Below, one piece after another: positions 18,039-27,484 of a DNA stretch of 64,000 nucleotides. The first letter of the stretch is position 1. Every line of letters begins with the position of its first letter. A program made the position numbers and the translations under genes. Under the pieces are notes generated by a model, which was not told the DNA's origin, did no database searches, and was given only the letters and a program-made list of their open reading frames with translations. Source of the DNA: Clostridiales bacterium (GTDB lineage: Bacteria; Bacillota; Clostridia; Saccharofermentanales; Saccharofermentanaceae); assembly GCA_017961235.1 (NCBI GenBank), contig JAGCXQ010000032.1, positions 49,438-113,437 on the forward strand. Direction: 5' to 3'.

Positions 18039-19175
18039 GTGGCAGACGAAGAGAAAAAGATAACAGAAGCCGTCGAGGAAGAAGTAGAGGCGGCCGCTGA
18101 AAAAACAGAAGAAACTGTTGCTGAGAAGGCAGCGAAAGTGAAAGATGCAGCCGAAGCAAAAACTGAAAAAACGGCAGAGACTTCCGGATCAAAGAAGAAA
18201 AAGTCGGCCAAGCGCCGTATGATCGAGCACCGCATCAAGATCATTGCCATCATCGTGGCGGTGATCGCTGTTCTGGTCACGATCTTTTTCACCTGCATCG
18301 CCAGCTACAGCTTCTCTGAAAAAGCCTGGCACGTGAAGTTCGACCCGATCCACGGTTATTCCTACACGATCTATCAGAAACAGGATTTTACGCCTGCGCA
18401 TATCGTGATCGACTCCTGCTCGAAGGGCTCCTCCGAAGTGACTGTTCCGGATTCGATCTGGGGCGTCCGCGTCGATGAGATCTCCGACAATGCCTTTAAG
18501 GACTCCGTAAAGACGGTGAAGCTCGGAAAGAATATCGTCCGGGTAGGTGAAGGATGCGCTGATAAGACGATCGTGCTCCCGTACGGATATGGCAGCACGG
18601 GCTTCCTGACTGCATTCAAAGATAAGAACGGCAGCGGCTTCTACTATAAGGCCCTGGCGGATAAGACACTCTGCGCATATGCGTATTTCGGCGAGCAGGG
18701 ATCCTATCAGATGCCGAAGACCTTCGCCGGGATCCCGGTATCGCAGGTAGTCGAGTATTACGCAAATGACGGCTATACGGAAGTTTATGCGGACTACGTA
18801 TTCCAGTCTTCGACGCTCCTTCCGTACAACATGCATCAGGTCCAGCTTATTGAGAAGGAAGGAATCGATCCGTATGCGAATATGATGGACGGCGCAACTT
18901 CCAGAGATAAGATCCGCGGTAAGCTCTTAGGTCTTCCGCAGAATTACAGATATAACGCGGACGGTACTCCTGCAGACGGTGAGACCGCCATCAAGCTCGC
19001 GATCGTCCAGCGCGGAAACGGCGTCGGAAAGACTTGCGGTGACGTTTTGAAAGAGTATTCCCCGAGAGATTTCGTCACTGCCGTGAAGTACATCTCCGAC
19101 ATGACCGCCGAGAGCCACACTGAGGATGAACCGGATTTCGAAGCCTGGATGATGGAAGGCTTCGTCACACCATAA
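18039..19175 (+). CDS. Membrane-anchored protein with a BspA-type LRR-like segment
   Basis: 378 residues from a GTG start, with AAAAGG about 10 bp upstream. Residues 1-60 are Ala/Glu/Lys rich and probably coiled or disordered. One membrane helix is at about 66-92 (IIAIIVAVIAVLVTIFFTC), so most of the protein should face outside. Residues about 130-180 (EVTVPDSIWGVRVDEISDNAF, KTVKLGKNIVRVGE) look like BspA/LRR_5 repeats. The C-terminal half, including SYQMPKTFAGIPVSQVVEYY, is not recognised. It lies between the Nudix gene and the kinase cluster in the same direction. Function unknown. Confidence 0.7.
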   Translation: MADEEKKITEAVEEEVEAAAEKTEETVAEKAAKVKDAAEAKTEKTAETSGSKKKKSAKRRMIEHRIKIIAIIVAVIAVLVTIFFTCIASYSFSEKAWHVKFDPIHGYSYTIYQKQDFTPAHIVIDSCSKGSSEVTVPDSIWGVRVDEISDNAFKDSVKTVKLGKNIVRVGEGCADKTIVLPYGYGSTGFLTAFKDKNGSGFYYKALADKTLCAYAYFGEQGSYQMPKTFAGIPVSQVVEYYANDGYTEVYADYVFQSSTLLPYNMHQVQLIEKEGIDPYANMMDGATSRDKIRGKLLGLPQNYRYNADGTPADGETAIKLAIVQRGNGVGKTCGDVLKEYSPRDFVTAVKYISDMTAESHTEDEPDFEAWMMEGFVTP

Positions 19176-19292
19176 ATCTTCTGAAAACGTATACAATTTC
19201 GAAACATTTCATCGAGTTCTCTCCGCTTCTATCTATGGTAAAATATTCCTAAGATTTAAGCGGAGTTTTTCTGCTGCAAATTATCTGAGGAC

Positions 19293-20045
19293 ATGGCCGG
19301 TTTCGAGATGAACAGAGTTGAGTATTACTGCGTAAGTCATATTGGTTGTACAAGGTCTGAAAACCAGGATAATTTCATCTGCGAAAAAGCGTACAACACA
19401 GATGCGAAGAATACTCCGATCACCCGATGTAACAGTGCTTTTAGCGTCTCAGAGCCCGTGATGCTCGGCGTTTTTGACGGCATGGGTGGGGGCGAATACG
19501 GCGAGGTCGCATCGCTTCTTTCCTCACAGGCGGCATCGGAGATGACCTTCGGCCCGGATATCCCGCAATCGATCGAAGATATGTTTAACACCGCCAACCG
19601 GCGCATCTGCGAGTTCAGAGATGAGCACGCGACAGGCTCGGTCGGCGCCACGGCGGCGGTCCTGGTCTTTACTCCGGACATGATCCTATCCGGAAATATC
19701 GGCGACAGCCGCATCTTCCGCATGACGGGAAGTGATTTTCTACAAGTATCCAAGAATCACGTCCTTCAGGTCGGCAATATGAGCAAGGCTACGCTGTCCC
19801 AGCATCTCGGGATCCCGGAGGACGAGCGCATCCTGCGGCCGTACTTTCTTCAGAGCGAGTGGGTGCCGGGAGATAAGTACATCATCTGCTCCGACGGGCT
19901 GACGGATATGGTCTCATACGAGGAGATCGGGGAAACCTGCAAGAGCGGAAGTCCGAAGGATATTGCCGAGTCTTTATTGGCAAAAGCACTGGAAAACGGC
20001 GGGGTGGATAATATAACGCTAATCGTTGCCGGGATTACCGGCTGA
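19293..20045 (+). CDS. PP2C-family Ser/Thr protein phosphatase (PrpC-like)
   Basis: 250 residues; the ATG at 19308 is an alternative start. PP2C metal and catalytic motifs are all present: RSENQDNF near 27, GVFDGMGGGEYG near 65, GSVGATAA near 115, SGNIGDSRIF near 134, CSDGLTDM near 198 and DNITLIV near 241. It should remove phosphate from Ser/Thr in an Mn/Mg-dependent way. It is followed within 51 bp by the first of three kinases, so it is the natural partner phosphatase of those kinases. One oligomer copy lies at 19434 and another at 19982. Confidence 0.9.
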   Translation: MAGFEMNRVEYYCVSHIGCTRSENQDNFICEKAYNTDAKNTPITRCNSAFSVSEPVMLGVFDGMGGGEYGEVASLLSSQAASEMTFGPDIPQSIEDMFNTANRRICEFRDEHATGSVGATAAVLVFTPDMILSGNIGDSRIFRMTGSDFLQVSKNHVLQVGNMSKATLSQHLGIPEDERILRPYFLQSEWVPGDKYIICSDGLTDMVSYEEIGETCKSGSPKDIAESLLAKALENGGVDNITLIVAGITG

Positions 20046-20059
20046 ACAAATATATAAGT

Positions 20060-20091
20060 CATACCGGAGGAGGTCCGGTATGCGTGGGGGG
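20060..20091 (+). promoter_or_regulatory. Hairpin with AGGAGG in its loop before the first kinase
   Basis: CATACCGG (20060-20067), loop AGGAGGT, CCGGTATG (20075-20082): a perfect 8-bp stem exposing a Shine-Dalgarno sequence in the loop. A second purine-rich site GGGGGG (20085-20091 region) lies just before the ATG at 20097. The structure could tune translation of the kinase relative to the phosphatase. Confidence 0.5.
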
Positions 20092-20096
20092 AATAT

Positions 20097-22439
20097 ATGG
20101 AACGCGCAGAGATTTTGGAGCTCGTTTCGAAAGAGTACAGTAACTGGGAGATCGATCCGAAACCATTGGGAAACGGTTCTTTTGGCGTGGTATTCCAGAT
20201 GGTGAACCGCGATAACGGTGAGAAGCGCGCGCTCAAGGTTATCCCAATCCCGCATGATGATTCGGAGATCGACAGAAGACTGGTGCGCGGATACCCCGAG
20301 AGCGAGATCGAGAAAGACTATACCGGCGTGAAAAACCGTGTGCTCGATGAGGTCCTCAATATCATCCAGCTTCGCACGAACGATAATGTTATCAATATTT
20401 TCGGATACCGGGAGATCAGAAGGAAAGAGCGGATCGGCTGGGTAGTCTGCTTCGATATGGAATATCTCCCACCGCTCATCGAGACAAAAAGGTTAAATGA
20501 GCAGCAGATCGTCCGCATGGCTCTCGATATGTGTAATGCCCTGAAATCCTGCCATGCCAGGAAGATCGTGCACCGCGATATCAAGCCGGAAAACATTCTC
20601 CAGAAGGGAGATTCATATGTGCTTGCCGACTTCGGTGTCAGTAAGATGGCGAATACCCAGTCCAGCCTGTCGCTTCGCGGCACCTACGATTACATGGCAC
20701 CTGAAATCATCAGGCAGGAGGCCTACCCGGATGTTTCTCCGGATACGGTCGATATTTACTCGCTGGGTATCACACTTTATGTGTATGCCAATCAGAACCG
20801 TCTCCCGTTTGTCGAAACAGCGAACGACATGATGTATGCGGATAAGCGTGATGAAATGAATATGAAACGCTGGAACAGCGAAGTTATTCCTGCGCCGAGC
20901 GGAGTAAGTGAGCGCCTTTCGAAGATCATTCTTTGTGCATGCGAAAAGGACCCGCACCGCCGCTATCAGAGCGCTGCCGAGATGGAGTATGATCTGCTTC
21001 ACCTGAACACGAATGATTTCCTTTACTGCGACAGAATGAAACAGCTGGCGGCATATGCTTCAAACAGGGTTGCGGTAACGCCGCCTCCAGCTGCTCAGCC
21101 GATGAATCATCCGGCAGGATATGTAGCCCGTCCGCAGGTCTCTCCGATGCAGCAGACAATGCCTGTACAGAGACTTCAGCAGCCGGCTCCAAGAGCGCAG
21201 CAGACACCGGCTCTGAGAGCACAGCAGATGCCTGTACAAAGAGGTCCGCAGATGCAGGGCAACAAGACTCCATATGTGCCCGCGCAGAAAACTCCGCAAA
21301 AACCTGCACCGGCGAAAGCTGCACCTGCGAACACACCTGTCAACAAGAATGCTCAGCAGGGAACAGTTGCTGTAAGCCATCTGATTGACCAGCAGCTTCC
21401 GTCTCCGACGAAGAAGCCGGTTAATAAAACGCCTGTACGAGGCGCATATGTGCAGACAAATCAATCAAAAGCAACGACACCGGGTATGCCGGACTCACTT
21501 CAGGGTCCTCCCAGAAAATCCAAAAAGAAGAAAGTCATTATCGGTTTGATAGCAGGTGTGGTAGTGGTAGCTTGTGTTGTAGCCGGAATCAACTACATAG
21601 GCTTTGAAACTCCGAAAAAGAATAATCAAACGACCACTGTATTGAATAGCCTTCCGCAATATAGCAACAAAGATATATGGTACACGGGAGCAACTACCAC
21701 CAAGAAGGAGACCAGTAAAGTATCTATTCCTAAACAAACAACTACTGATCAAACACCTCACATAGAAACCTCAAAGCCCAGTGTTAATGCTACTTTGATT
21801 GATGCGGCAAATGCACATATAGATGAAGAATTGTACGGACCTACGGTCGAGCACTACTATGATGCTTTGCTCGGAAGAGAACCTTCGTCTGCTGAGAAAG
21901 AAAAAGCTTTTTCAGATATCCGCAGAGCACATAGTGCCACTGATTTTCTTATTCGAGAACTGTTGAATTCGAACGAGTTTGAAAGTAAGAATTACACTGA
22001 TAGTGAGTTTGTTTATCGCGTTCTTCTAACATTTTATTGGCAGCCTGCTGATGATGAAGAACAAAGTAGCAAAGAGGCATATGTTCAAGCGAATTCAAGA
22101 GAGGCCTTAGTTGAGCTGATGTTTAAGGAAGCATGGCCAAGGGACCATTTTGTAGTAACTGTGTGTTGTGAAAACATCATAGGAAAACAAGAGTACTTTG
22201 TCGAGAATAAGTCGTATCCCGATGCGGAATACACGCTCAAAACTTATATCTACAATGCGGAAACAGGAGGACTTGTGACATTTGGTGGAGGAGCATTTCT
22301 TGGGCAAACTGTAGTTCATGCTAATCAAAGAAAAGCAGGGCCGAAAATACCCGATCTCAAGGTTGGAAAATATAGATTGGTCATAAAGAAAGACCCTCAT
22401 GGAACCGTAGTCTATGACGAAGGTTTTGAAGTAAAGTGA
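20097..22439 (+). CDS. Transmembrane Ser/Thr kinase with an outer DUF4214-like domain
   Basis: 780 residues. Kinase domain about 20-300: glycine loop LGNGSFGVVFQ, catalytic loop VHRDIKPENIL, activation DFGVSKM and GTYDYMAPEI. A long Pro/Gln/Ala-rich inner linker covers about 310-470 (repeats of AQQTP, QQMPVQRGPQM). One membrane helix at about 478-498. Outside, residues about 580-690 (YYDALLGREPSSAEKEKAF, LLNSNEFESK) fit DUF4214; about 690-780 look like a beta-rich domain ending KVGKYRLVIKKDPHG. From about 21560 the DNA becomes clearly richer in A and T than the kinase half. It probably phosphorylates cytoplasmic targets in answer to an extracellular cue. Confidence 0.85.
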   Translation: MERAEILELVSKEYSNWEIDPKPLGNGSFGVVFQMVNRDNGEKRALKVIPIPHDDSEIDRRLVRGYPESEIEKDYTGVKNRVLDEVLNIIQLRTNDNVINIFGYREIRRKERIGWVVCFDMEYLPPLIETKRLNEQQIVRMALDMCNALKSCHARKIVHRDIKPENILQKGDSYVLADFGVSKMANTQSSLSLRGTYDYMAPEIIRQEAYPDVSPDTVDIYSLGITLYVYANQNRLPFVETANDMMYADKRDEMNMKRWNSEVIPAPSGVSERLSKIILCACEKDPHRRYQSAAEMEYDLLHLNTNDFLYCDRMKQLAAYASNRVAVTPPPAAQPMNHPAGYVARPQVSPMQQTMPVQRLQQPAPRAQQTPALRAQQMPVQRGPQMQGNKTPYVPAQKTPQKPAPAKAAPANTPVNKNAQQGTVAVSHLIDQQLPSPTKKPVNKTPVRGAYVQTNQSKATTPGMPDSLQGPPRKSKKKKVIIGLIAGVVVVACVVAGINYIGFETPKKNNQTTTVLNSLPQYSNKDIWYTGATTTKKETSKVSIPKQTTTDQTPHIETSKPSVNATLIDAANAHIDEELYGPTVEHYYDALLGREPSSAEKEKAFSDIRRAHSATDFLIRELLNSNEFESKNYTDSEFVYRVLLTFYWQPADDEEQSSKEAYVQANSREALVELMFKEAWPRDHFVVTVCCENIIGKQEYFVENKSYPDAEYTLKTYIYNAETGGLVTFGGGAFLGQTVVHANQRKAGPKIPDLKVGKYRLVIKKDPHGTVVYDEGFEVK

Positions 22440-22448
22440 GAAGACGAT

Positions 22449-24434
22449 ATGAAACGATGCTGTTTTTGCTTTAAAGAAATAGACGATGATTCGGAAGTCT
22501 GTCCTTTTTGCGGGGAGAAGGTCGTTACGAAGCCGCTTGTTGAGAATCAGCTCTTTCCGGGGACGGTTCTTGCGGACCGCTATATCATCGGACTTGCTGT
22601 GGGAGCCGGCGGTTTCGGAATCGTGTATAAAGCATGGGACAGCAAACTCGACTCGATCGTTGCGGTAAAAGAATTCTATGTGTCACGTCTGATGGCGCGT
22701 GCCGGCGGAAGCAAGGACGTTATCGTCAGTAAGAAATCCAAGGCGGAATATGAGTACAGAAAAGAGCGTTTCTTAGCAGAAGCGCGTAACATGGCGCAGT
22801 TCGGATCACATAAGAATATACCGAACGTTTTCGAATTCTTCGAAGAAAACGACACGGCATATATCGTGATGGAACTTCTGACCGGCTGTACGCTGAGTGA
22901 ATATCTTGAGAAAAACAACTTTAAGATCGATCAGGAGTTTGCGCTCCTGATCACCAATGAAGTGTGCAATGCGCTCAAATCACTTCATGAGAAGCATATT
23001 ATCCACAGGGATATCGCTCCGGATAATATCTATATCAGCTCCGGTTCGGAGATCCGCATCCTTCTGACGGACCTCGGCGCGGCAAAACTTGCAGATACGA
23101 CCGACGACGTTATCGATATTATTCTAAAACCGGGATATTCTCCGGCGGAGCAGTATGAAGGAAATAAGAATATCGGAACCTGGTCGGACATTTACTCGCT
23201 GGGTGCGACGCTTTATGTGATGCTCACCGGTGTGAAGCCGGAAGAAGCGACGAACCGTAAGATCGAAGATAAGCTTGCCGATCCGAATACTCTGAATCCG
23301 GAGATCTCAACGAACCTCAACAATGCCGTCATGAAAGCTATGGCGGTCGAGCGTCACATGCGTTTTAAGAATGTTTCGGATTTTGTTGCGGCGATCAACG
23401 GCAAGAAGAAAGTCATTACCTTGAAGAAAGAGCGCCGAAACAGAAGAGTAAGGCGTCTGGTGGGAATCCTTACCGCCAGTATTCTTCTTGCAGCATCGAC
23501 CTTTATCGTGCAGCGTGCATTTGATAAGAAGATCGCCGAAGAAGACCTCGAGGAAGCGACGATCACGGTATGGTTCTCTGTGAAAGACGGATCTTCCGAA
23601 GAGGAGGCCATGAAGGAAGTTTTCTCCGACTTTAAGTCGAAGTTTAATAGAGTCAATATCGATTACCGGGCGATCCCGGAGGGCGATTATCTCAATGAGA
23701 TCAATGCGGCCAAGGCGTCCGGGAATATGCCGATGCTGTATGAGAGCACCGGTCTTCCGGAATCTGTCCTCGAGAGCGCAGCGGATCTCGACAAGGTCAT
23801 CGGTTCCGAGCAGTTCGAAGAATGCCTGTTCCTCAACCAGTACAGTAAATACTACACGACAAAGAAGCAGGTGCCGCTTGCGATCGAGATCCCGGTGGCA
23901 TACGTGATCACTTCCGGCTATTTTGAAACCACCTATGAAGGAGCGTATTTCTCGCAGCTGTCCGACTTTGACGCGGCTGCCAATCTTGCGGTGGATACGC
24001 GATATGCGCATTTCCTCGATGATAATTTCGAGATCGCAGGATACGCGGACCAGAGTGCTTTTCTAGACGCATCGGAAAACTCCAGCGCGGTGCTTCTGTC
24101 ATCGTCAATGATCATCAACGAGGTCAGAAACCTGCCGTATGAGAAGAAATATGTCTATTGCAATAATGCGGATCTGAAGTGCCGCTTCACGTATGAGTGG
24201 AGCATCACGCCATGTGAAAAGGACCAGCAGCGGGCGGCGGAGGTGCTCCTGTCCTGGATGCTCGGAAATGTCTATCAGAGGACCCTGATGGTCAACTCCG
24301 GAACCAATTCGCAGATCCCGGAGATTCCAGTCAACGAAGAGTGTTTCAAGACGAAGATGCAGTATCTGAAGAACTTAGAGCCGATCACGGAGATCTATAA
24401 GAACTTCGTTTTCCAGAAGGAGGATGAGACGTGA
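22449..24434 (+). CDS. Zinc-ribbon Ser/Thr kinase fused to a solute-binding-protein-like outer domain
   Basis: 661 residues. N-terminal zinc ribbon (CCFCFKEI...CPFCG, about 4-22). Kinase domain about 43-310: GAGGFGIVYKAWD, VAVKEFY, catalytic loop HRDIAPDNIYI (Ala replaces the usual Lys) and TDLGAAKLA in place of DFG. Membrane helix about 336-356. Outer part from about 370 begins ATITVWFSVKDGSSEEEAMK and continues like family-1 extracellular solute-binding proteins (DFKSKFNRVNIDYRAIPEGDY; later SWMLGNVYQRTLMVNSG). This suggests a receptor kinase that senses a small molecule, perhaps a sugar. It overlaps the next gene by 4 bp, so both are co-translated. Confidence 0.85.
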   Translation: MKRCCFCFKEIDDDSEVCPFCGEKVVTKPLVENQLFPGTVLADRYIIGLAVGAGGFGIVYKAWDSKLDSIVAVKEFYVSRLMARAGGSKDVIVSKKSKAEYEYRKERFLAEARNMAQFGSHKNIPNVFEFFEENDTAYIVMELLTGCTLSEYLEKNNFKIDQEFALLITNEVCNALKSLHEKHIIHRDIAPDNIYISSGSEIRILLTDLGAAKLADTTDDVIDIILKPGYSPAEQYEGNKNIGTWSDIYSLGATLYVMLTGVKPEEATNRKIEDKLADPNTLNPEISTNLNNAVMKAMAVERHMRFKNVSDFVAAINGKKKVITLKKERRNRRVRRLVGILTASILLAASTFIVQRAFDKKIAEEDLEEATITVWFSVKDGSSEEEAMKEVFSDFKSKFNRVNIDYRAIPEGDYLNEINAAKASGNMPMLYESTGLPESVLESAADLDKVIGSEQFEECLFLNQYSKYYTTKKQVPLAIEIPVAYVITSGYFETTYEGAYFSQLSDFDAAANLAVDTRYAHFLDDNFEIAGYADQSAFLDASENSSAVLLSSSMIINEVRNLPYEKKYVYCNNADLKCRFTYEWSITPCEKDQQRAAEVLLSWMLGNVYQRTLMVNSGTNSQIPEIPVNEECFKTKMQYLKNLEPITEIYKNFVFQKEDET

Positions 24435-27397
24435 GTAAGCGGTGTTTAGGATGCATGGAGATATTTGAGGACGACTTCGAAGTATGCCCGAAGTGTGGTT
24501 TTGTTGCGGGACAGCCGGCGGAAGAACCGATCCACATGAATCCGGGAACGCTGCTGCATGACCGTTATATCATTGGAAAAGTACTCGGCTTTGGTGGTTT
24601 TGGTGCAACATATCTTGCCTGGGATGAGCTTCTCGAGAGAAAAGTCGCTATCAAGGAATACCTTCCGTCCGAGTTCTCGACTCGCGTTGTTGGTAAGACA
24701 GAGGTAACTGTTTTCGCAGGAGAAAAGAGCGAGCAGTTCACTGCCGGCATGAACAAGTTTACCGAAGAAGCGAACCGCCTCGGCCTTTTCCAGAATGAGC
24801 CGGGCATCATCAAGATCTTCGATACATTCGAAGAGAATAACACAGCATATAATGTGATGGAGTATCTCGAGGGAGAGACACTTGCAGCTCGTTTGAAGAG
24901 GGAAAAGACGATCCCGGAAGATGAAGCGGTCGAGCTTCTGATGCCGGTGATGCTGTCCCTAAAAGCGGTTCACGAAGAGGGGATCCTGCACCGCGATATC
25001 GCCCCGGAGAATATCTTCATCACCAATTCAGGCGAGGTAAAACTCATTGACTTTGGTGCCTCGAGATTTGCAACGACATCTTATAGCCGTAGTTTGACGG
25101 TCATTATCAAGCAGGGCTATTCCCCGGAAGAGCAGTACAGGAGCCGTGGAGACCAGGGAAAGCACACTGATGTATATGCGCTTGCTGCCACGCTTTATAA
25201 GATGATCACCGGTAAAACTCCGCCGGATGCGATGGAGCGCCGTGCGAAGTATGAGAGGAAGAGTAAGGATATTCTCATCGAGCCCCATAAGTTGACTGAC
25301 GATATCTCACGCGCTCACGAAATCGCGATCTTGAATGCACTGAATGTTCGTATTGAAGATAGAACCCCGGATATCAGTACTTTTATCAAGGAACTGAACG
25401 CCGATCCGCCGGCTAAACGCATCTATGGAAAGATCAAGAAGATCGATCTTTATGCCTGGCCGATGTGGGTGAAGATCCTGATCCCGACAGTGCTTGTGGC
25501 TCTGCTGACATTCGGTATCCTGCTCTTGGTCGGTGTTATCGACTTTTCGAAATATTCGAAAGAAGTGATCGTTCCGGACAGTATTGTTATTGCGCCGGAC
25601 GTTGAAGGTATGCGCCAGCAGGAGGCTCTGGAAGCTGTGAAAGCTGCGTCTCTCAATGCGTCGATCAGCGGAAATATCGAGTCAGACTATATTTCACCCG
25701 GAAAGATCATGACACAAACTCCTGTCGGCGGCGCGTTTGTTGAAAGAAATGGCGCTGTATATCTGGTAGTCAGCTCCGGAAATGGCGTGATCGCCCCTTA
25801 TAACGGAATATCCACAGTTCCGTATCTGGTTGGTGATACCCGTGAGGCAGCCATTGAGAAGTGTAAGAAAGCCGGCCTCGGCGAGACAAAATTTGAAGAA
25901 GTCTATGACGAGAATGTGATGGCAGGGCTCGTCATCTCCTCTACGCCGGACGGTGGAGAAGAGGTGGCTGAAGGATCGCCGATCACGATCCGTATCTCCA
26001 AAGGTCAGGAATCTTTCCCGATGCCGGATGTTGTTGGAAAAGATCTTTCCGCTGCACAGCAAATGCTGTCCGATGCCGGTCTTATGGTGAGTGTGGAGTA
26101 TGCGCTCAGCGATACGGTGGAAGAGGATCACGTTATAAGCCAGAGTATTGCTGCAAATACCCCGATCACCAGAGGTGAACAGGTAACGATCGTGATTGCT
26201 ACAAAGGAAGAACTCGTAAAGGTTCCCAATGTAGTCGGCCATCCACAAAAAGATGCTGAGGATACGCTAAAGGAACTGTCTTTCGAAGTGAATGTGATCC
26301 AGAGCTTCGACCCGTCTGTTCCGCTTGGCTATGTTATCAACCAGGATCCGAAGGCAGATTCTTCCCAGAAGAAGGGCGTAAGGGTAACGATTATTGTAAG
26401 TAAGGGACCGGAGCCGACTCCGACCCCGGCACCGGGCACAACTCCAGGTGCAGTAATAACTCCGGTTCCGGGAGTTACATTGGCTCCTGGAGTGAATCCG
26501 GCTCCGGGCAATGGTCCGATCTATAAACTTACATTCAATGCGAATGGTGGCACGTCCACGGAGAAAGAACGTCAGGTCGCTTCGAATGTGGCTTGCGGTC
26601 AGCTCCCATCAGCGACAAGAGATTACTATCACTTTGACGGCTGGTACACTTCAGCAAACGGTGGCACACAGATCAGTTCATCCACAACAATCAGCGCACC
26701 GACTACCGTCTATGCTCACTGGACAGAAAACCCCATCTCCGACTGGATCCTCGCAGACAAAGCCCCCACCAACGCCCAGATCGTTGACACGAAGTGGACG
26801 TATACGGAGACTAAAGAGAGCGAAGAAGCGGACTTAGATGGCTGGACCCTAGAGGAAAAAGAAATCTCAGGATACAAGCCGGAAGAAGGACCGGTATTAA
26901 AAGATCCGACGCAGGGTGATCGTAAGGTGTATGGGCCGCGTCACGAAGGAGTGGAAGTTCATTATATTGAGTATTACCATATGCACGGGCGTTATGAAGG
27001 ATTCTATAATGGTCAACCTGTTAGAGAATATCAATGTGTAGGACCTTATGATGCATACGCTATGTCTCCTGATCCGGATTATGCACATGATATACAGACT
27101 TTATTGCGTGTGTATGAAGAATTTGAATATGTTGGATTGGATACTCGTTTTGAAGGTGGATATAACAAAGGAGGATTTAAGTGTTATAAAGGTCCAGCTT
27201 GCCCAGTTTGTGGTGATTCAAATCATTGGTATGTAAATTTTGAGCAATGGCGAATGGAGTGGCTTGATGTTTGGTATTATCAGGATCCGATTTATTCCTA
27301 TCACTATAAGCGTGTGGTTGAGGATGCTACCTCTGATCCGACAGGAAAACCAAATGTTTCTGACGTAAAGAAGTATGTGAAGTATCGGGCAAAGTAA
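24431..27397 (+). CDS. Zinc-ribbon PASTA Ser/Thr kinase with an InlB-type repeat
   Basis: 988 residues, GTG start overlapping the previous stop (GTGA). Zinc ribbon CLGCMEIFEDDFEVCPKCG (about 4-22). Kinase about 42-315: GFGGFGATYLAWD, VAIKEYLP, HRDIAPENIFI, LIDFGASRFA. Membrane helix about 345-370. Four PASTA repeats span about 378-656 (for example MPDVVGKDLSAAQQMLSDAG and VPNVVGHPQKDAEDTL). Then a Pro-rich linker, one InlB/Listeria-Bacteroides repeat (LTFNANGGTSTEK..., about 698-766) and an unrecognised C-terminal domain with CPVCGDSNHW. PASTA kinases bind peptidoglycan fragments or lipid II. The last 500 bp are AT-rich unlike the rest. Confidence 0.88.
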   Translation: MSKRCLGCMEIFEDDFEVCPKCGFVAGQPAEEPIHMNPGTLLHDRYIIGKVLGFGGFGATYLAWDELLERKVAIKEYLPSEFSTRVVGKTEVTVFAGEKSEQFTAGMNKFTEEANRLGLFQNEPGIIKIFDTFEENNTAYNVMEYLEGETLAARLKREKTIPEDEAVELLMPVMLSLKAVHEEGILHRDIAPENIFITNSGEVKLIDFGASRFATTSYSRSLTVIIKQGYSPEEQYRSRGDQGKHTDVYALAATLYKMITGKTPPDAMERRAKYERKSKDILIEPHKLTDDISRAHEIAILNALNVRIEDRTPDISTFIKELNADPPAKRIYGKIKKIDLYAWPMWVKILIPTVLVALLTFGILLLVGVIDFSKYSKEVIVPDSIVIAPDVEGMRQQEALEAVKAASLNASISGNIESDYISPGKIMTQTPVGGAFVERNGAVYLVVSSGNGVIAPYNGISTVPYLVGDTREAAIEKCKKAGLGETKFEEVYDENVMAGLVISSTPDGGEEVAEGSPITIRISKGQESFPMPDVVGKDLSAAQQMLSDAGLMVSVEYALSDTVEEDHVISQSIAANTPITRGEQVTIVIATKEELVKVPNVVGHPQKDAEDTLKELSFEVNVIQSFDPSVPLGYVINQDPKADSSQKKGVRVTIIVSKGPEPTPTPAPGTTPGAVITPVPGVTLAPGVNPAPGNGPIYKLTFNANGGTSTEKERQVASNVACGQLPSATRDYYHFDGWYTSANGGTQISSSTTISAPTTVYAHWTENPISDWILADKAPTNAQIVDTKWTYTETKESEEADLDGWTLEEKEISGYKPEEGPVLKDPTQGDRKVYGPRHEGVEVHYIEYYHMHGRYEGFYNGQPVREYQCVGPYDAYAMSPDPDYAHDIQTLLRVYEEFEYVGLDTRFEGGYNKGGFKCYKGPACPVCGDSNHWYVNFEQWRMEWLDVWYYQDPIYSYHYKRVVEDATSDPTGKPNVSDVKKYVKYRAK

Positions 27398-27413
27398 GTG
27401 TTGTAGATAGAGT

Positions 27414-27446
27414 AAAGGGGCCTCACTTTTGAAGTGAAGCCCCTTT
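27414..27446. terminator. Bidirectional terminator between convergent genes
   Basis: AAAGGGGCCTCACTT (27414-27428) pairs with AAGTGAAGCCCCTTT (27432-27446) with one mismatch, followed by T-rich DNA on both strands. It closes the kinase operon and, on the minus strand, the trxA operon. Confidence 0.85.
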
Positions 27447-27484
27447 GTTGTTTCGTGTTTTGTTTTTCAGAATCGGCGGCCGGA

